64,000 bases of DNA from Bidens hawaiensis (taxonomy: Eukaryota; Streptophyta; Magnoliopsida; Asterales; Asteraceae): positions 248,001-312,000 of the forward strand of contig JAIQDT010002854.1 of the NCBI GenBank assembly GCA_021521415.1, written 5' to 3'. Below, one piece after another: positions 54,415-64,000 of this stretch (position 1 is its first letter; every line of letters starts with the position of its first letter). Both the position numbers and the translations under genes were made by a program. A model generated the notes under the pieces. It saw only the letters and a list, made by a program, of their open reading frames with translations, was not told the DNA's origin and did no database searches.

Positions 54415-54665
54415 GAAAATTGTAAATAAATAATCTCAACTTTTGTGTGTTGGCCGATAATAATCCTAATTTTAAAAATCACTCACAACGGTCCCAACTT
54501 TCAACTCTTTTTATCTTAATGGAGCTCCGTTAAAAAACACTTAACGCCGTTAAGTTTTTTTCTGAGTTTCAAATGGAAGAACGATACGATTCGATTGATG
54601 TAAAACTTATCTCGAAACGATTATTCAAATGACTTGATTTTTGTTAATTGGAATTTCTAACACCC
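54415..54665. repeat. Diverged single arm of the same foldback family
   Basis: TTGGCCGATAATAATCC, AACGCCGTTAAGTTTTTT and CGATTCGATTGATGTAAAA run in the same order as the left arm of the element at 53850. No opposite arm follows, so this is a half element or solo arm. Confidence 0.65.
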
Positions 54666-55033
54666 AAATTGAAACATAGTTTCGTCTCTTGGATTACCTC
54701 ACGCTTACCTTTTTTTTATTTTTTTTTACCAAAGCCGCGCTTAATGATTTCTGTTTCGTATAAATATTCTTCCTAAATTTAAAATAGAGTTCCAAACATT
54801 TTATTTATTTCTTTTGTTATTGTAAATAAATATATTTGTAAAATTAGTATCAACTGTGCATAAAATATTAATTTGATGAACAATAATAATCAAAATCCTG
54901 ACCAACTAATAGAATCATAGAATCTTCTTTTTTAATATATATTTTAAATTAGAAGTCGTTAATGAAGGAAGATATCATAAGAGATAAACCTTAGAATTAG
55001 AATAAGATTATATATAGATGCTCCTGCTTCCAA
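54666..55033. other. Upstream region of the F-box pseudogene; MITE-free paralogous site
   Basis: AT-rich. At about 55000-55020 the sequence GAATAAGATTATATATAGATG is the empty equivalent of the MITE insertion site at 19706-20037. Confidence 0.6.
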
Positions 55034-55066
55034 TTGCATCTCATCTCTTTGAAACCTTATAATTCA

Positions 55067-55879
55067 ATGGCGAGCATACCTCAAGACATTGTCTTTGACA
55101 TCTTTGTCCGGTTGCCTACAAAGCCCTTGGCGCGGGCCAGATGCTTATCAAAGCATTGGAACCGTTTGATTTTGGATTACTTTATGAAGTTGAGATCACG
55201 CCGAATGATGCTTCTACCCTTCCAGTCTCTTCTAGCCATACACAACACCGTACCGAGTGATGGCACTGTTCATTTGATTTCGACATCAAGGCTTCCTTGT
55301 CCTAATTTTAACAACCTAGTAAGTGTAGATTGTGTCAAAATTATTGGAACATTCAACGGGATAGTCGTTTTATTTTGTAAAAGTATCATCTTGTTCAATC
55401 CATTAACCGGAGCATTCAAGATTGTTCCTGATCCGCCTTTGGACTCGTCCGTTAGAGTTGACACTTACGGATTATGTTATGGTGCAACTCTAGACGATTT
55501 AAAGACTGTTAAACTAAGATTTAGGGCCAATTATTCATATCAAGTTTATTGTGATGTCTTTAGCCTTAAAAAAGGTTTATGGAGCACAAAATCTATCAAG
55601 TTGGAAGGGTGGTACAGGGCTCGTCCTTTGTACAATGGTACGTTTGCAAATGGATATTTGTATTGGATTGCATTACAACCGGATGGGATGTGTTTTACAC
55701 TCGCTCTGGATGTTACCATTACCAGGTAATGTTGACCTGAGAGATTGTTTGTGCACATTAAAGATTCATATGAGGCGTACAATGTGAACTGGGGGAATCT
55801 TGGCAACCGGCTGGGACTAGAAGCCGTGGAATATGTGGAGAGTTTGATCTCACCATCTCATCTATTTTCAACTTGGTAG
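55067..55879 (+). pseudogene. F-box pseudogene, near-identical to the gene at 18606, two deletions
   Basis: Starts MASIPQDIVFDIFVRLPTKP and follows the 18606 gene with only a few replacements (A/V, P/S, G/R) to FTLALDV. About 27 nt are then missing (the KEMVLSKIL segment), leading to a stop at 55727-55729. A second deletion of about 210 nt joins CTL to KDSYEAYNVNWGNLGNR with TTAA microhomology. The original end VEYVESLISPSHLFSTW and its stop at 55879 survive. The copy is inverted relative to 18606, and the shared leader is intact. Not functional. Confidence 0.9.
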
Positions 55880-57523
55880 TTGATATCATGTTTTTGATAA
55901 TTAGGTGGTTTTATTCAATGAATTGAATGTGGATGGTATTTTAATTTACTATCTTCTTTTAGTTATAGTTTTTTAACATATCTTTCGATTAATTTATCTA
56001 TGTTTATTTACTTTTTTAATATAAATATATTGTACTAAAGAGACAAGCTTCCAATGTAACCTAATAGAGCTTGTATGCGTTAAGCATGCACACACTTGCA
56101 ACATTGGTATATATAAAGGGTAGTCTGTTGGCTCAAGTAAGACCGGACTGGACCGAACCATACCCTTTGAACAGTCCTACCTTTTGGTTATAGTTTGTAG
56201 TCACTAATTATTTAGTGTAATAATTGAAATCCTATCTAATAATAAAATGATTCCTCTTCATATGTAGGGGTTCAATGTTTCCATGAGCTTCTTTGTAGCA
56301 AACTCTGATTCAATACATTGTCAAGAATTTTTAAAACGAATCAACTGACATTGGGTTATAAAGCACACTAGCAAAACGGCGTGTTAGTTTTGTGAAATCT
56401 TTGACATGTCAATTTGAAAAGTGACTCACCACTAGTCCGTGTCGATTTTTTCATGAATCACTACTTGACCATGTCAATTTGTACATGAATATGATACAAG
56501 TATACAACTCCAACGTATTTAAAGATTGTCATATTAAAACCAGATGACCTTATAATTATGATCATTTTATTATTGTGACATATTTCGTATTAAAACAATA
56601 GTCTTTGATGACGACAACAATGATGATGAGTTGATCCAACAGTTGGTAAATCTTATTTGAATCGGTTGGTTGGAGAAGAAGAAGCAAGGCAGAAAATACT
56701 CAAACTTAAAAGGTCTATTATTTCACCAATTAAGAATTTTCTCTAAATTTCAAGATTTATGTGTAGATTTGTAATTTTATAATTTTGACAAAACTTGTCA
56801 AATTTAGAAAATCTCTATAAAAATGACTCTTTAAGGTTGTGCAACGGTTCGGAACCGTAAAACCAAACCAGAATAGGAACCTAACCGGAACCAAAAATGA
56901 TTAAAAAAATAGAACCGGAACCGGAACTTATTAAACCGATTCGGTTCCAGAACCAGTAATGTCGGTTCTCGCTAATTGGTTCTGTGCCAGAACCGATTCA
57001 GTCGTCTATTTATCAAATGGGTTGTGCAAACTCTGTAAATTGCAAAAACAAGTTTATATAATTGTATGTCGTCTTTCACGATAAAATTAATTTAGATTAC
57101 AACATTGAGCATCCATTATGATTTTGAGTAAAACCTAATTGTTGAAGTTAAAAAAATCATTAGTGGCGATAGATCGATTAAAGGAAGATCATAGTATTAT
57201 ATATTATATTACATTGAAAGCTTGAATCAAAATTGATCTTGGCTGCTAGGTATTGAAGCAAAGAAAGAATATTTGAATTAAAGAATGATTGAATGGATGC
57301 TGGCTAATAAGTTACTCTATAAAAAATAGGAATTGGTAAATTTATTTAAAAAATTTTTAATATTCCGGTTCTTCGGTTCCACGTCTAGAACCGCCGGTTT
57401 TACCGGGAACCGTTCAATGCAAATACTAAGAACCGAGAATCGTAAGGTAACACGCGTTAGCGGTTCTGACACACCAGTTCGGTTCCGGTTCCTCAGTTCT
57501 GACAGTTCCGAACTATTTTTTCT
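55880..57523. other. Non-coding; inverted duplication arm and hAT-like relic
   Basis: About 56060-56590 is the inverted partner of about 3765-4275. From about 56845 to 57000 and 57340 to 57523 the sequence is rich in GGAACCG/CGGTTCC with roughly inverted ends (CGGTTCGGAACCG at 56858, CAGTTCCGAACTATT at 57502), like the hAT-like elements here. No clean target duplication, partly because a SINE landed at its right end. Confidence 0.5.
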
Positions 57524-57907
57524 CGCCCTGCTTGCGGTGCGCACATATAATGTATATATGTGTGAATCCTCGGGTGGGCAAAATTGAAATTGCACTAATT
57601 TTGACATTATTTTACTAATCTCGTGAAAATAACGTTAAAAGTGGGGGAAGGTTAATCAATCATCATGTGGTGGCGTTGATAGCCGAAAGACAAGGGTACA
57701 TGCACCAATCGGCCGGTGTCCCAATGGTTGAGTGTTATCTGCCTTATGTCCAAGGCTTGATGCAAAACCACTATCGAGCCGGGGGTCTCACCAGAAGCAG
57801 CCTCTCTATTCCTACGGGGTAGAGGTAAGGCTGTCTACATCTTACCCTCTTCAGACCCTACCATAGCTTAGCTATCGGTGGGATTTACTGAGTACGATGA
57901 TGATGAT
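57524..57907 (+). mobile_element. SINE copy C
   Basis: About 384 bp, colinear with copy A from GCCCTGCTTG through CTCGGGTGGGCAAAA, the CGAGCCGGGGGTCTCACC block and a GATGATGAT tail. A short CTATT motif on both sides is the only trace of a target duplication. Confidence 0.8.
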
Positions 57908-57962
57908 CTATTGTGCTTCACTGCCGATAGAGTTTTGTAGGCATTCTATCAAGAATATGGGC
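57908..57962 (-). pseudogene. Tiny F-box fragment
   Basis: Minus strand: GCCCATATTCTTGATAGAAT encodes AHILDRMPTKL, the ILVRMPTKP part of the F-box. About 50 bp only, cut by the SINE on one side. Confidence 0.45.
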
Positions 57963-58647
57963 TAAATTTTAGATAATAATTAATTTATTATGTTAAGATG
58001 CAAAGTTAGAAACTCATGCATTATTACATTACACCGATTGATTTAAGAAAATATCAAATAATTAGTAATGAAGATTTAGTAATTATAAAACAATATTTTA
58101 AAATAAGATATGAGTGAAAGTACATATATTTAAAAGGTGAAATAAGTGAAGCATATTATTTATGTAAGCGTGTGATTATTAGCATGAGTTGTGTGACTAT
58201 TTATATATGTGAAATTATGTTAATCAAGGTTGCGTAACTTATTAACACTTCATTCACATTTTTGCAAGACCAAGTGTGAGTTCATGTCTACATAATTTTG
58301 TATATTAGTGTGACAATTTATTCTACTGTTTTTACATTTTCACTGTTTCAGTTACGGAACGTTGTATCCAAACAAGTTGGCTCTACCGAGCAGGTGATTT
58401 ACAACACTTGAGTGCTTAATTACAATAATATAAAACTGACGTGTCTACTATGTGAAAAACGAAACCATTCCCATGATGAATATCGCTAATCATTAAACAA
58501 TTTCGATCGTTCTTTATCGACCAAGCATAAATTCATCCAACACTTTTATGTTATATTATCAATTAAGAGAATACGGTAACAATGTATTAAAGTTCTATTC
58601 TATGACATATGACATAAATCAAATGTGTACTAAAATGCTCTTAGGTT
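57963..58647. other. Non-coding 3' flank of the pectinesterase
   Basis: AT-rich, no gene seen. Confidence 0.45.
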
Positions 58648-60496
58648 TTATGGATGAAGCCAACTTTGTCCATCAATATAAGCGATTCCCATGTAAGGCG
58701 TTGCTTCTGCTACGGTTAAATTTTTCGCATACTTGACTGTCCAATTTGATCCGGGGCCCAAACACCCATGTTGTCCAAAGAATACTTTCCTGAAAAACAT
58801 TCGAACGTTAGACGCAATATAAGTTAATAACAATGATTAACATATGATTATATATATCATTTGAATAGCCTTAACTGATCTCTTGAGGTGTTGTTCATGT
58901 CATTCCAGCCGTCAGGAGCGATAATAGCAGGCAAGAACATATTTATGAACACGGCAGTCGAATAGTCACCCCAAGCTCTCCCAAGCCAAATATTGCTCTT
59001 TCCTACAATGTTACACTTCACAAAAGAAAACCCGGTCTTTTCCTGCAATGAACCGCGTTTTTGGGCTGTTATTGCTCCATTGATCCCAGAACCGGTTGCT
59101 ACGGATTTCAACGTACAATCCTAAAATAAAGTTTTAAGAAAAATAGTTTAAAAAAAATGTCTAATTTATTTTAGTAAAAGATAAATAAAGCGATTGATCG
59201 GTGAACGATTACCTCATAGAGTGATCTACCATTTCCAAATATAAAATCTATTGCTCCTTCAATGTAACAATTTTTGAAATAATGTCTTCCTGATTCATCA
59301 AGAAGAGTATCTTGATATCCATAAAATACACAACTATAAAAAGCGCTTGATCACCACTGATTCTAAATGCAACCGCCTTGTTGTCCATCTTTATGTGAAA
59401 TTTGAGGAGGCGTCGTGTTCTTTATTATTCCCTTCCCATCACAACACAAGCTTATCAATAATCTAAAGCAAAAAATAAAAATAAAAAAAAAGATGCAGGG
59501 TATATTTGGCAATGAGCTTTTAGGAGCTTTAAGCTTTTTAAAAAAAAAGCTCATATTCAATTAAAAGCCTTGTTTGGTTGAAGGAGCTTGAAGCTTTTAG
59601 GTCATGAGAAAAAACTTAAAGCTTGAAGCTCCTCCTAATAGCGTTTAAAAAAAGCTACAAGCTTTTAGTATTTTAATTACTTAAATAACCTTCTAAAATA
59701 AGTAAATTTAATATTTTTTTTTGTTATGCCCATTTTGGTCGTTTTATACATTTTATTAAAAGCTCTAGCTACTCTGCCAAACATCTAAATATATCTAAAA
59801 AGCTACAGCTACCGGCTTCAAGCTATCAGCCACCAACTTCAAGCCATTAGCCATCAGCTTCCAGTTACAGCTACCAGCTAGTTTATCAGCCACCAGCTTC
59901 AAGCCATCAGCCACCAGCTTCCAGTTACAGCTACCGGCTAGTTTTGCCAAACATACCCACAATATAATTAGTTACCTTAAAGCTGATGTCGTGAGCGATA
60001 AATTTGGGCGCGAGTAGCTAGCTATAGTAAGTTCCATTAGAATTAGCCGTGGTGTCACCCCAAACAATGAATGTATTGGTATAACCTTGGCCTTGAATTA
60101 TCAGGTTGGATTTAGTATTTGCCACCACTACTTTCTCCCTGCTAAAACAATAAAACAATTTTCGATTAATTAACTTTACACATTTAAGCACAAATTATGC
60201 ACAAACATATTTTTTACTTGCCTATATGTGCCTGAATCAACTATGATAAGTGTCGGTTTTGATACATTATCAGGAACAACATCCACCGCCTTTTGAAAAC
60301 TATTGAATTTGCCGCAACCCTTTTGATCGACGGTTAAAGTAAGTCCCACCCCATATTTTGCTACAAGTGGAGATTTCCACTTTGTTTCGTTGCATGCAAG
60401 AAACCTATAACGACGCGTGAGGGTTTGGTTTTCGAACTTCGTAATGTTTGAATCTTTTGTGTAGAAAGAAATAAAGATTGAAAGGAGAGCAACCAC
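58648..60496 (-). pseudogene. Pectinesterase (PME), 5 exons, broken; exon 1 cut by Copia
   Basis: Exons on the minus strand: 60496-60222 (5' end lost), 60138-59976, 59419-59213, 59120-58876 and 58789-58648. Exon 1 holds the end of a hydrophobic signal-like segment (VVALLSIFISFYT) and VDQKGCGKFNSFQKAVDVVP. Later exons hold [46 protein letters not shown] and FFGQHGCLGPGSN, ending SWLHP. This is the plant cell-wall pectin methylesterase fold with QDTL, DFIFG and LGRAW catalytic motifs. Exon 2 has an in-frame TAG (after GTYYS) beside a small deletion, and exon 3 has a +1 then a -1 shift around the QAVAF motif. The Copia LTR replaces everything upstream of 60496. Confidence 0.88.
59498..59958. mobile_element. 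TIR MITE, 461 bp, in pectinesterase intron 2
   Basis: The ends GGGTATATTTGGCAA and (reverse complement) GGGTATGTTTGGCAA match at 14 of 15 positions, flanked by GCA and ACA (2 of 3). The interior has AGCTTTTA/TAAAAGCT hairpins and a ~57-bp tandem duplication (TCAGCCACC..CTTCAAGCCA to CAGCTACCRGCTAGTTT). Confidence 0.7.
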
Positions 60497-61479
60497 TGTT
60501 GGAATATCGTATGCCCGAGACACATAATTAGGTTAATGTGGCTAGGTGTGTTTGATCCAAGTCGGGTCATACCCAATAACGAGTTAGACACACACCAATT
60601 ATGTATTTGTTAAGATAAGATCTATAAGACAAATACAGAACACGACACATTCAGAAAATCGGATTTCTGAATACTTTCTTGAAAGTGTTAAATAAATTAA
60701 TTGGTTAATTTATTTATTCAAATAATTATTATTGGAATGATTATTTAACTATATGTTCTTTTGTAAAATGGTTTATAAAAGATGGGGTGTTTATATATTT
60801 TATAAAGTATAAAATAAAAAAAAATATATATATATATAATTTTGGGGCCGGTTTTGGGTGGGCCCCACACCCCATGATTTTGGTCAATATTTTGTCATGG
60901 ATTTGGTATAGGTTGAGTATTGGTTACTTGACTAAAAGACCTAACACCATGTATGACATGATTGAATGATTTTATAAAGATCAAGATCAAGATACTTTCA
61001 AGTTACAAAAAACCACACAACTCTTTCTTTTCTTTCTTATTGTTTTCGGCCAAGATAAAAGGAAGAGGCTCGGGTCTCGGTTTTGGTGTTCAAGCTCCCT
61101 AACATAGCTCGGTGTGTGTTGGAGGCTCGGGGTATCTTCCGTTTGAGGATTTTCCTTTGAAAGTCTAGCATCAACATCATCATCTTCTTCAACAACAACT
61201 ACACTCTTAAAAGGTTAAGAATGTAAGTGTTTATAGTTTTGATAGTTTAGTTTTTCCGTATCATTTGATCCTTGCTTCGGGTTTCTAATAAATAGATTAT
61301 TGGTAATCTTATGACATGAATAAACTAGGTTGTTCATGAACATATCTTATATAAACTTGTAATATATACATATATAAACACATGGATACATATTTTTAGT
61401 TTGTAAATATCACGCTTCCGCCTTAATTGTGACTAGTTAAATGGTTAACTTAGTATAAAATATTCATAGAAACCCAACA
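60497..61479 (+). repeat. 5' LTR of Copia copy 2
   Basis: 983 bp, TGTTGGAATATCG to AAACCCAACA. More diverged from the copy 1 LTRs than those are from each other (for example ATATCG for ATACCG at the start and small indels). Confidence 0.93.
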
Positions 61480-61481
61480 AA

Positions 61482-61499
61482 TGGCATCAAGAGCCGGGA
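61482..61499 (+). other. Copia copy 2 primer binding site
   Basis: TGGCATCAAGAGCCGGGA two bases after the LTR, identical to copy 1. Confidence 0.75.
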
Positions 61500-61649
61500 T
61501 ACGGGAAACTAAGCTTCGGGTTTTCGGTTTTATATTTTTCCCCTTGAAAGATTTTATACAAAAAAAAACATGCATGATTTTTTGTATTTAATCTTGGTAT
61601 TATTTTTGGCTTTGTTCAAAAAAAAATATATATATATAAAACCGAGTAC

Positions 61650-61812
61650 ATGGGCCGAAGCCCACTTCATTAGGTTAATGGGTTAACCGAGAAGAAAAAG
61701 GAGGGGAGAAAGTTAAATGGGCCGAAGCCCATTTTGTTAAATGGGCCGAAGCCCATGAGACTTTTATTGGGCCGAAGCCCATGTGTTTTGGACAAGTGGG
61801 CCGAAGCTCATA
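61650..61812 (+). repeat. GGGCCGAAGCCC hairpin array, copy 2
   Basis: Five units at about 61650, 61718, 61741, 61769 and 61797; the last is mutated to AAGCTC. One unit fewer than copy 1. Confidence 0.7.
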
Positions 61813-62110
61813 ATCAAGTTATTGGGTCAAGCCCAAATGGGTTGGGCTAGGCCCGATAAGGTCAAGGGGTTTTGGAACGGGTTCCTAAGACATAACGGGT
61901 TATGTTTGTTAAAACTAGACCGAGCCGTAGACCAAATGGATGTTTGTTGTGATTGTTATTAATTATTCAAAGTTTCGGTTTGTAATAATTAATTAGGGGC
62001 AATTTTGTAATTATTTATTCATATGGGTATGTAATAAATAGTTTATTTGTAATATCTTTATTTTATAGAAAAAATGTATTAGGACATTTGTTATGTAAAT
62101 TTAAAGAATA

Positions 62111-62407
62111 TTGCAAAATTGGAAGTTTGGGCCTTATTGGGCCGGGTATGGTGATAATGGGTCTCACAAGCCCATTAAGGGGATTCAAGCCCAAAAGGAC
62201 CTAAGCCCACCCATTGAGCCCAAATGGAAGCTTATGGAAGCTAAGGCCCAAGTTCAAGCCCAATGGATTACAACGGGGTTGAAGAAGATGCTTGACGCAT
62301 TTGGATGCGGGATCAAGTGGGAGCTACAACATCCATGTGTCGTGTGTCCCTTAGGATCGGACCTAAGACACACACTTGTTTCGGCTAACAAGTGTGGTCT
62401 AACTTAG
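62111..62407 (+). other. Leader ORF, 98 codons, copy 2
   Basis: Same length, start (MQNWKFGPYW) and end (SANKCGLT) as the frame at 12142-12438 in copy 1, with a few substitutions. No recognisable domain. Confidence 0.35.
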
Positions 62408-62771
62408 TGGCTCGTGTCTAGTATAATTATGTATGCTTGTTAATTGATTGTTTGATTGTGTGGTTGTTAGATATTAGGATATCAACTTCGTCACATAGAA
62501 TTAATTAACAAAGCATAAAACGGGTTCTAGTAATTATCGGTAATTACGTGACACGTAGTTTAATAAAATGGATTTATTAACTAGCCGTCTCACGCCCATA
62601 ATAAAATGGTTTTATTATAAATTAGAATTTTGAAAATGGTTTCAAAATAATCATGTTACTAAATGCATGTTAGAAAATGATTTAAAGTTTTACAACTAGA
62701 ATTATTAAAACTAAAAATCCCTTTTAAAATTAAGGATAACAAGTTAAACACCATCCTTTCGTATAACGCTT

Positions 62772-63119
62772 AACATATTAGTAAGCTCTTAGTGGGAAAA
62801 AGGTCACCTAACCGCGTAGAGTAAATTAATATGTTGAGGTAATTTTAGCATATAAATGGGAAAAAGGTCACATAACCGTTTGTATGTTAATATTACAAGT
62901 TGATACAAGTAGGACGACTTAAATTAGAACCATGTGAAGAGGGTCACCCAAGCATGGGGTCTAATAGGTGTTGATGGGATAAACATGCCGACACGAAATA
63001 TGATTTCGAACCGGTCCCATAAACTCTAGAAGTTGCAAAAGGGTTTGCAATTGTTATGAATAACTACCTTGATAAACCGACAATGGGAAAAAGGTCACCT
63101 AACCGGAGTCGGGTTTATC
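62772..63119 (+). promoter_or_regulatory. Leader hairpin cluster, copy 2
   Basis: Hairpins at 62772-62835, 62849-62886, 62930-62957 and 63071-63119 match the four of copy 1. In the second, the 3' arm CCGTTTGTATG replaces CCATTTATATG; both changes give G-U wobble pairs with the unchanged 5' arm. Its loop has CACATAACC for CACCTAACC. Confidence 0.6.
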
Positions 63120-63199
63120 GTTGGATTCTAGATTTTAATTATTAATTATATTTGGTATATATAAAAGGGTATTAATAATTAAAAGGGTAAAACACTAAA

Positions 63200-64000
63200 A
63201 TGAACTTAATTAAAATTCTGCAGATGGCCGCACACGTCGACGACAACATAATCCCTAACGTCCAAAATGTATCTCTCCGATCTATTCTCGCTAAAGACCG
63301 TCTTAACCACAATAACTTTTCGGATTGGTTCCGAAATTTAAGGATTGTTCTAAAACAAGAAAAATTATATCATGTTTTGGAAACACCTATCCCCAATGAA
63401 CCGGAAGAGGGAAGTGAGGTCGAATATATGAATTGGGTCCAACACACGGAAGATTCCATTCAAGTGTCATGCCTCATGTTGGCGACTATGGTTCCCGAAA
63501 TCCAAAAGGATTTCGAAAACCATAATGCGTACGACATGATTACTCAACTTAAGGAAATGTTCCTTAAGCAATCAAGAGTTGAAAGGTTCGAAACGGTTCG
63601 AGCCTTGCATGCATGTAGAATGGATGATAATCAACCAGTTTCAACTTATGTGCTTAAGATGAAAAGTTACATTGATCGCCTCGCCAAGCTCAATTGTCCC
63701 ATCTCAAAAGAGTTAGCTACGGATTTGATCCTTAACTCTTTGTCGAAAAGGTTCGACACTTTCGTGTTAAATTATAACATGAACGGGTGGGACAAAAACA
63801 TTGGAGAACTTCACTCAATGCTTAAAACAGCCGAGGCGAGCATGGGTAAAAGGGTTTTACCCATGTTTGCGATCAATGAAGGTAAATCCAAGAATCGATC
63901 TCAACCCAATCCTAAGGCTAAGGTAGCAAAAAGAAAGGGTCCTCCTATGCATCTTAAGGGTAAGGGCAAATCACCGGTTATGGCAAAGAAACAAAAGGTT
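63200..64000 (+). CDS. Copia copy 2 Gag-Pol, first 267 codons, open at the window end
   Basis: Starts MNLIKILQMAAHVDDNIIPN and reads without interruption to the window end, in the basic region before the CCHC knuckle (ending AKKQKV). At protein level I saw no difference from copy 1 over this stretch. Gag forms the virus-like particle; the remaining domains are beyond the window. Confidence 0.93.
   Translation, partial: MNLIKILQMAAHVDDNIIPNVQNVSLRSILAKDRLNHNNFSDWFRNLRIVLKQEKLYHVLETPIPNEPEEGSEVEYMNWVQHTEDSIQVSCLMLATMVPEIQKDFENHNAYDMITQLKEMFLKQSRVERFETVRALHACRMDDNQPVSTYVLKMKSYIDRLAKLNCPISKELATDLILNSLSKRFDTFVLNYNMNGWDKNIGELHSMLKTAEASMGKRVLPMFAINEGKSKNRSQPNPKAKVAKRKGPPMHLKGKGKSPVMAKKQKV

Larger units (their letters stand above)
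60497..64000 (+). mobile_element. Ty1/Copia LTR retrotransposon copy 2, cut by the window end
   Basis: Same family as the element at 5528, opposite orientation. The 5' LTR starts TGTTGGAATATCG at 60497, the left target site being ACCAC (60492-60496). PBS, leader with hairpins, 98-codon leader ORF and the start of gag are all present. It lies in exon 1 of the pectinesterase. The rest of the element is outside the window. Confidence 0.93.

Noticed and set aside
56845..57523. Complete hAT-like element around the GGAACCG tracts
   Set aside because: The ends are roughly inverted but flanks do not match, and the SINE at 57524 hides the right side.

Overview
The window is nuclear DNA from a flowering plant. 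It has spliced genes with plant-type GT-AG introns, long AT-rich intergenic DNA and many nested transposable elements. The family is probably Asteraceae. That is an inference from the style of the Ty3/Gypsy element with its extra 'gypsy-type transposase' ORF, the CACCCCG-starting LTRs and the F-box family; no search was run. Host coding content is small: one intact protein phosphatase 1 gene (29.75-32.70 kb, 4 exons, 331 aa), two intact single-exon F-box genes (18.6-19.65 kb minus, 37.64-38.68 kb plus), several broken F-box paralogues, and a broken pectinesterase gene (58.65-60.50 kb minus).

Layout. 1-3.24 kb is a decayed Copia element, carrying a SINE, inserted in an F-box gene fragment. 4.7-18.4 kb is a three-level nest: an outer solo LTR, an inner solo LTR of the same type, and an intact 8.57-kb Copia element with a 1346-aa Gag-Pol. 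18.6-28.9 kb holds F-box copies with a TIR MITE, a long foldback element, a gypsy gag remnant, a Helitron, a hAT-like element and a SINE. 29-33 kb is the PP1 gene, with repeats in both large introns. 33.4-40 kb holds a truncated LINE, F-box copies, a Helitron and a hAT-like element. 40.3-53.4 kb is a hAT-like element split by a 12,467-bp Ty3/Gypsy element whose LTRs look identical. 53.8-58 kb holds foldback elements, an F-box pseudogene and a SINE. From 60,497 to the window end is a second copy of the Copia family, inserted in exon 1 of the pectinesterase.

The most unusual object is inside the Gypsy element. Its gag-pol lies on the minus strand. Between pol and the 3' LTR there is a complete seven-exon gene on the opposite strand, with its own TATA box, six canonical GT-AG introns and an uninterrupted frame of about 1025 aa. 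Its introns are antisense to the genomic RNA, so reverse transcription would not remove them. The second highlight is the Copia leader. It carries four hairpins that present the same purine-rich GGTCACC loop, plus an array of GGGC-CGAA-GCCC hairpins. Both are kept in the two family members in the window, and the differences between copies preserve pairing.

Transposon boundaries are supported wherever possible by target-site duplications read directly from the sequence: 5 bp for LTR elements, 8 bp for hAT, 9 bp for MULE-like foldbacks, 3 bp for one MITE, 12-17 bp for SINE and LINE, and A|T for Helitrons.
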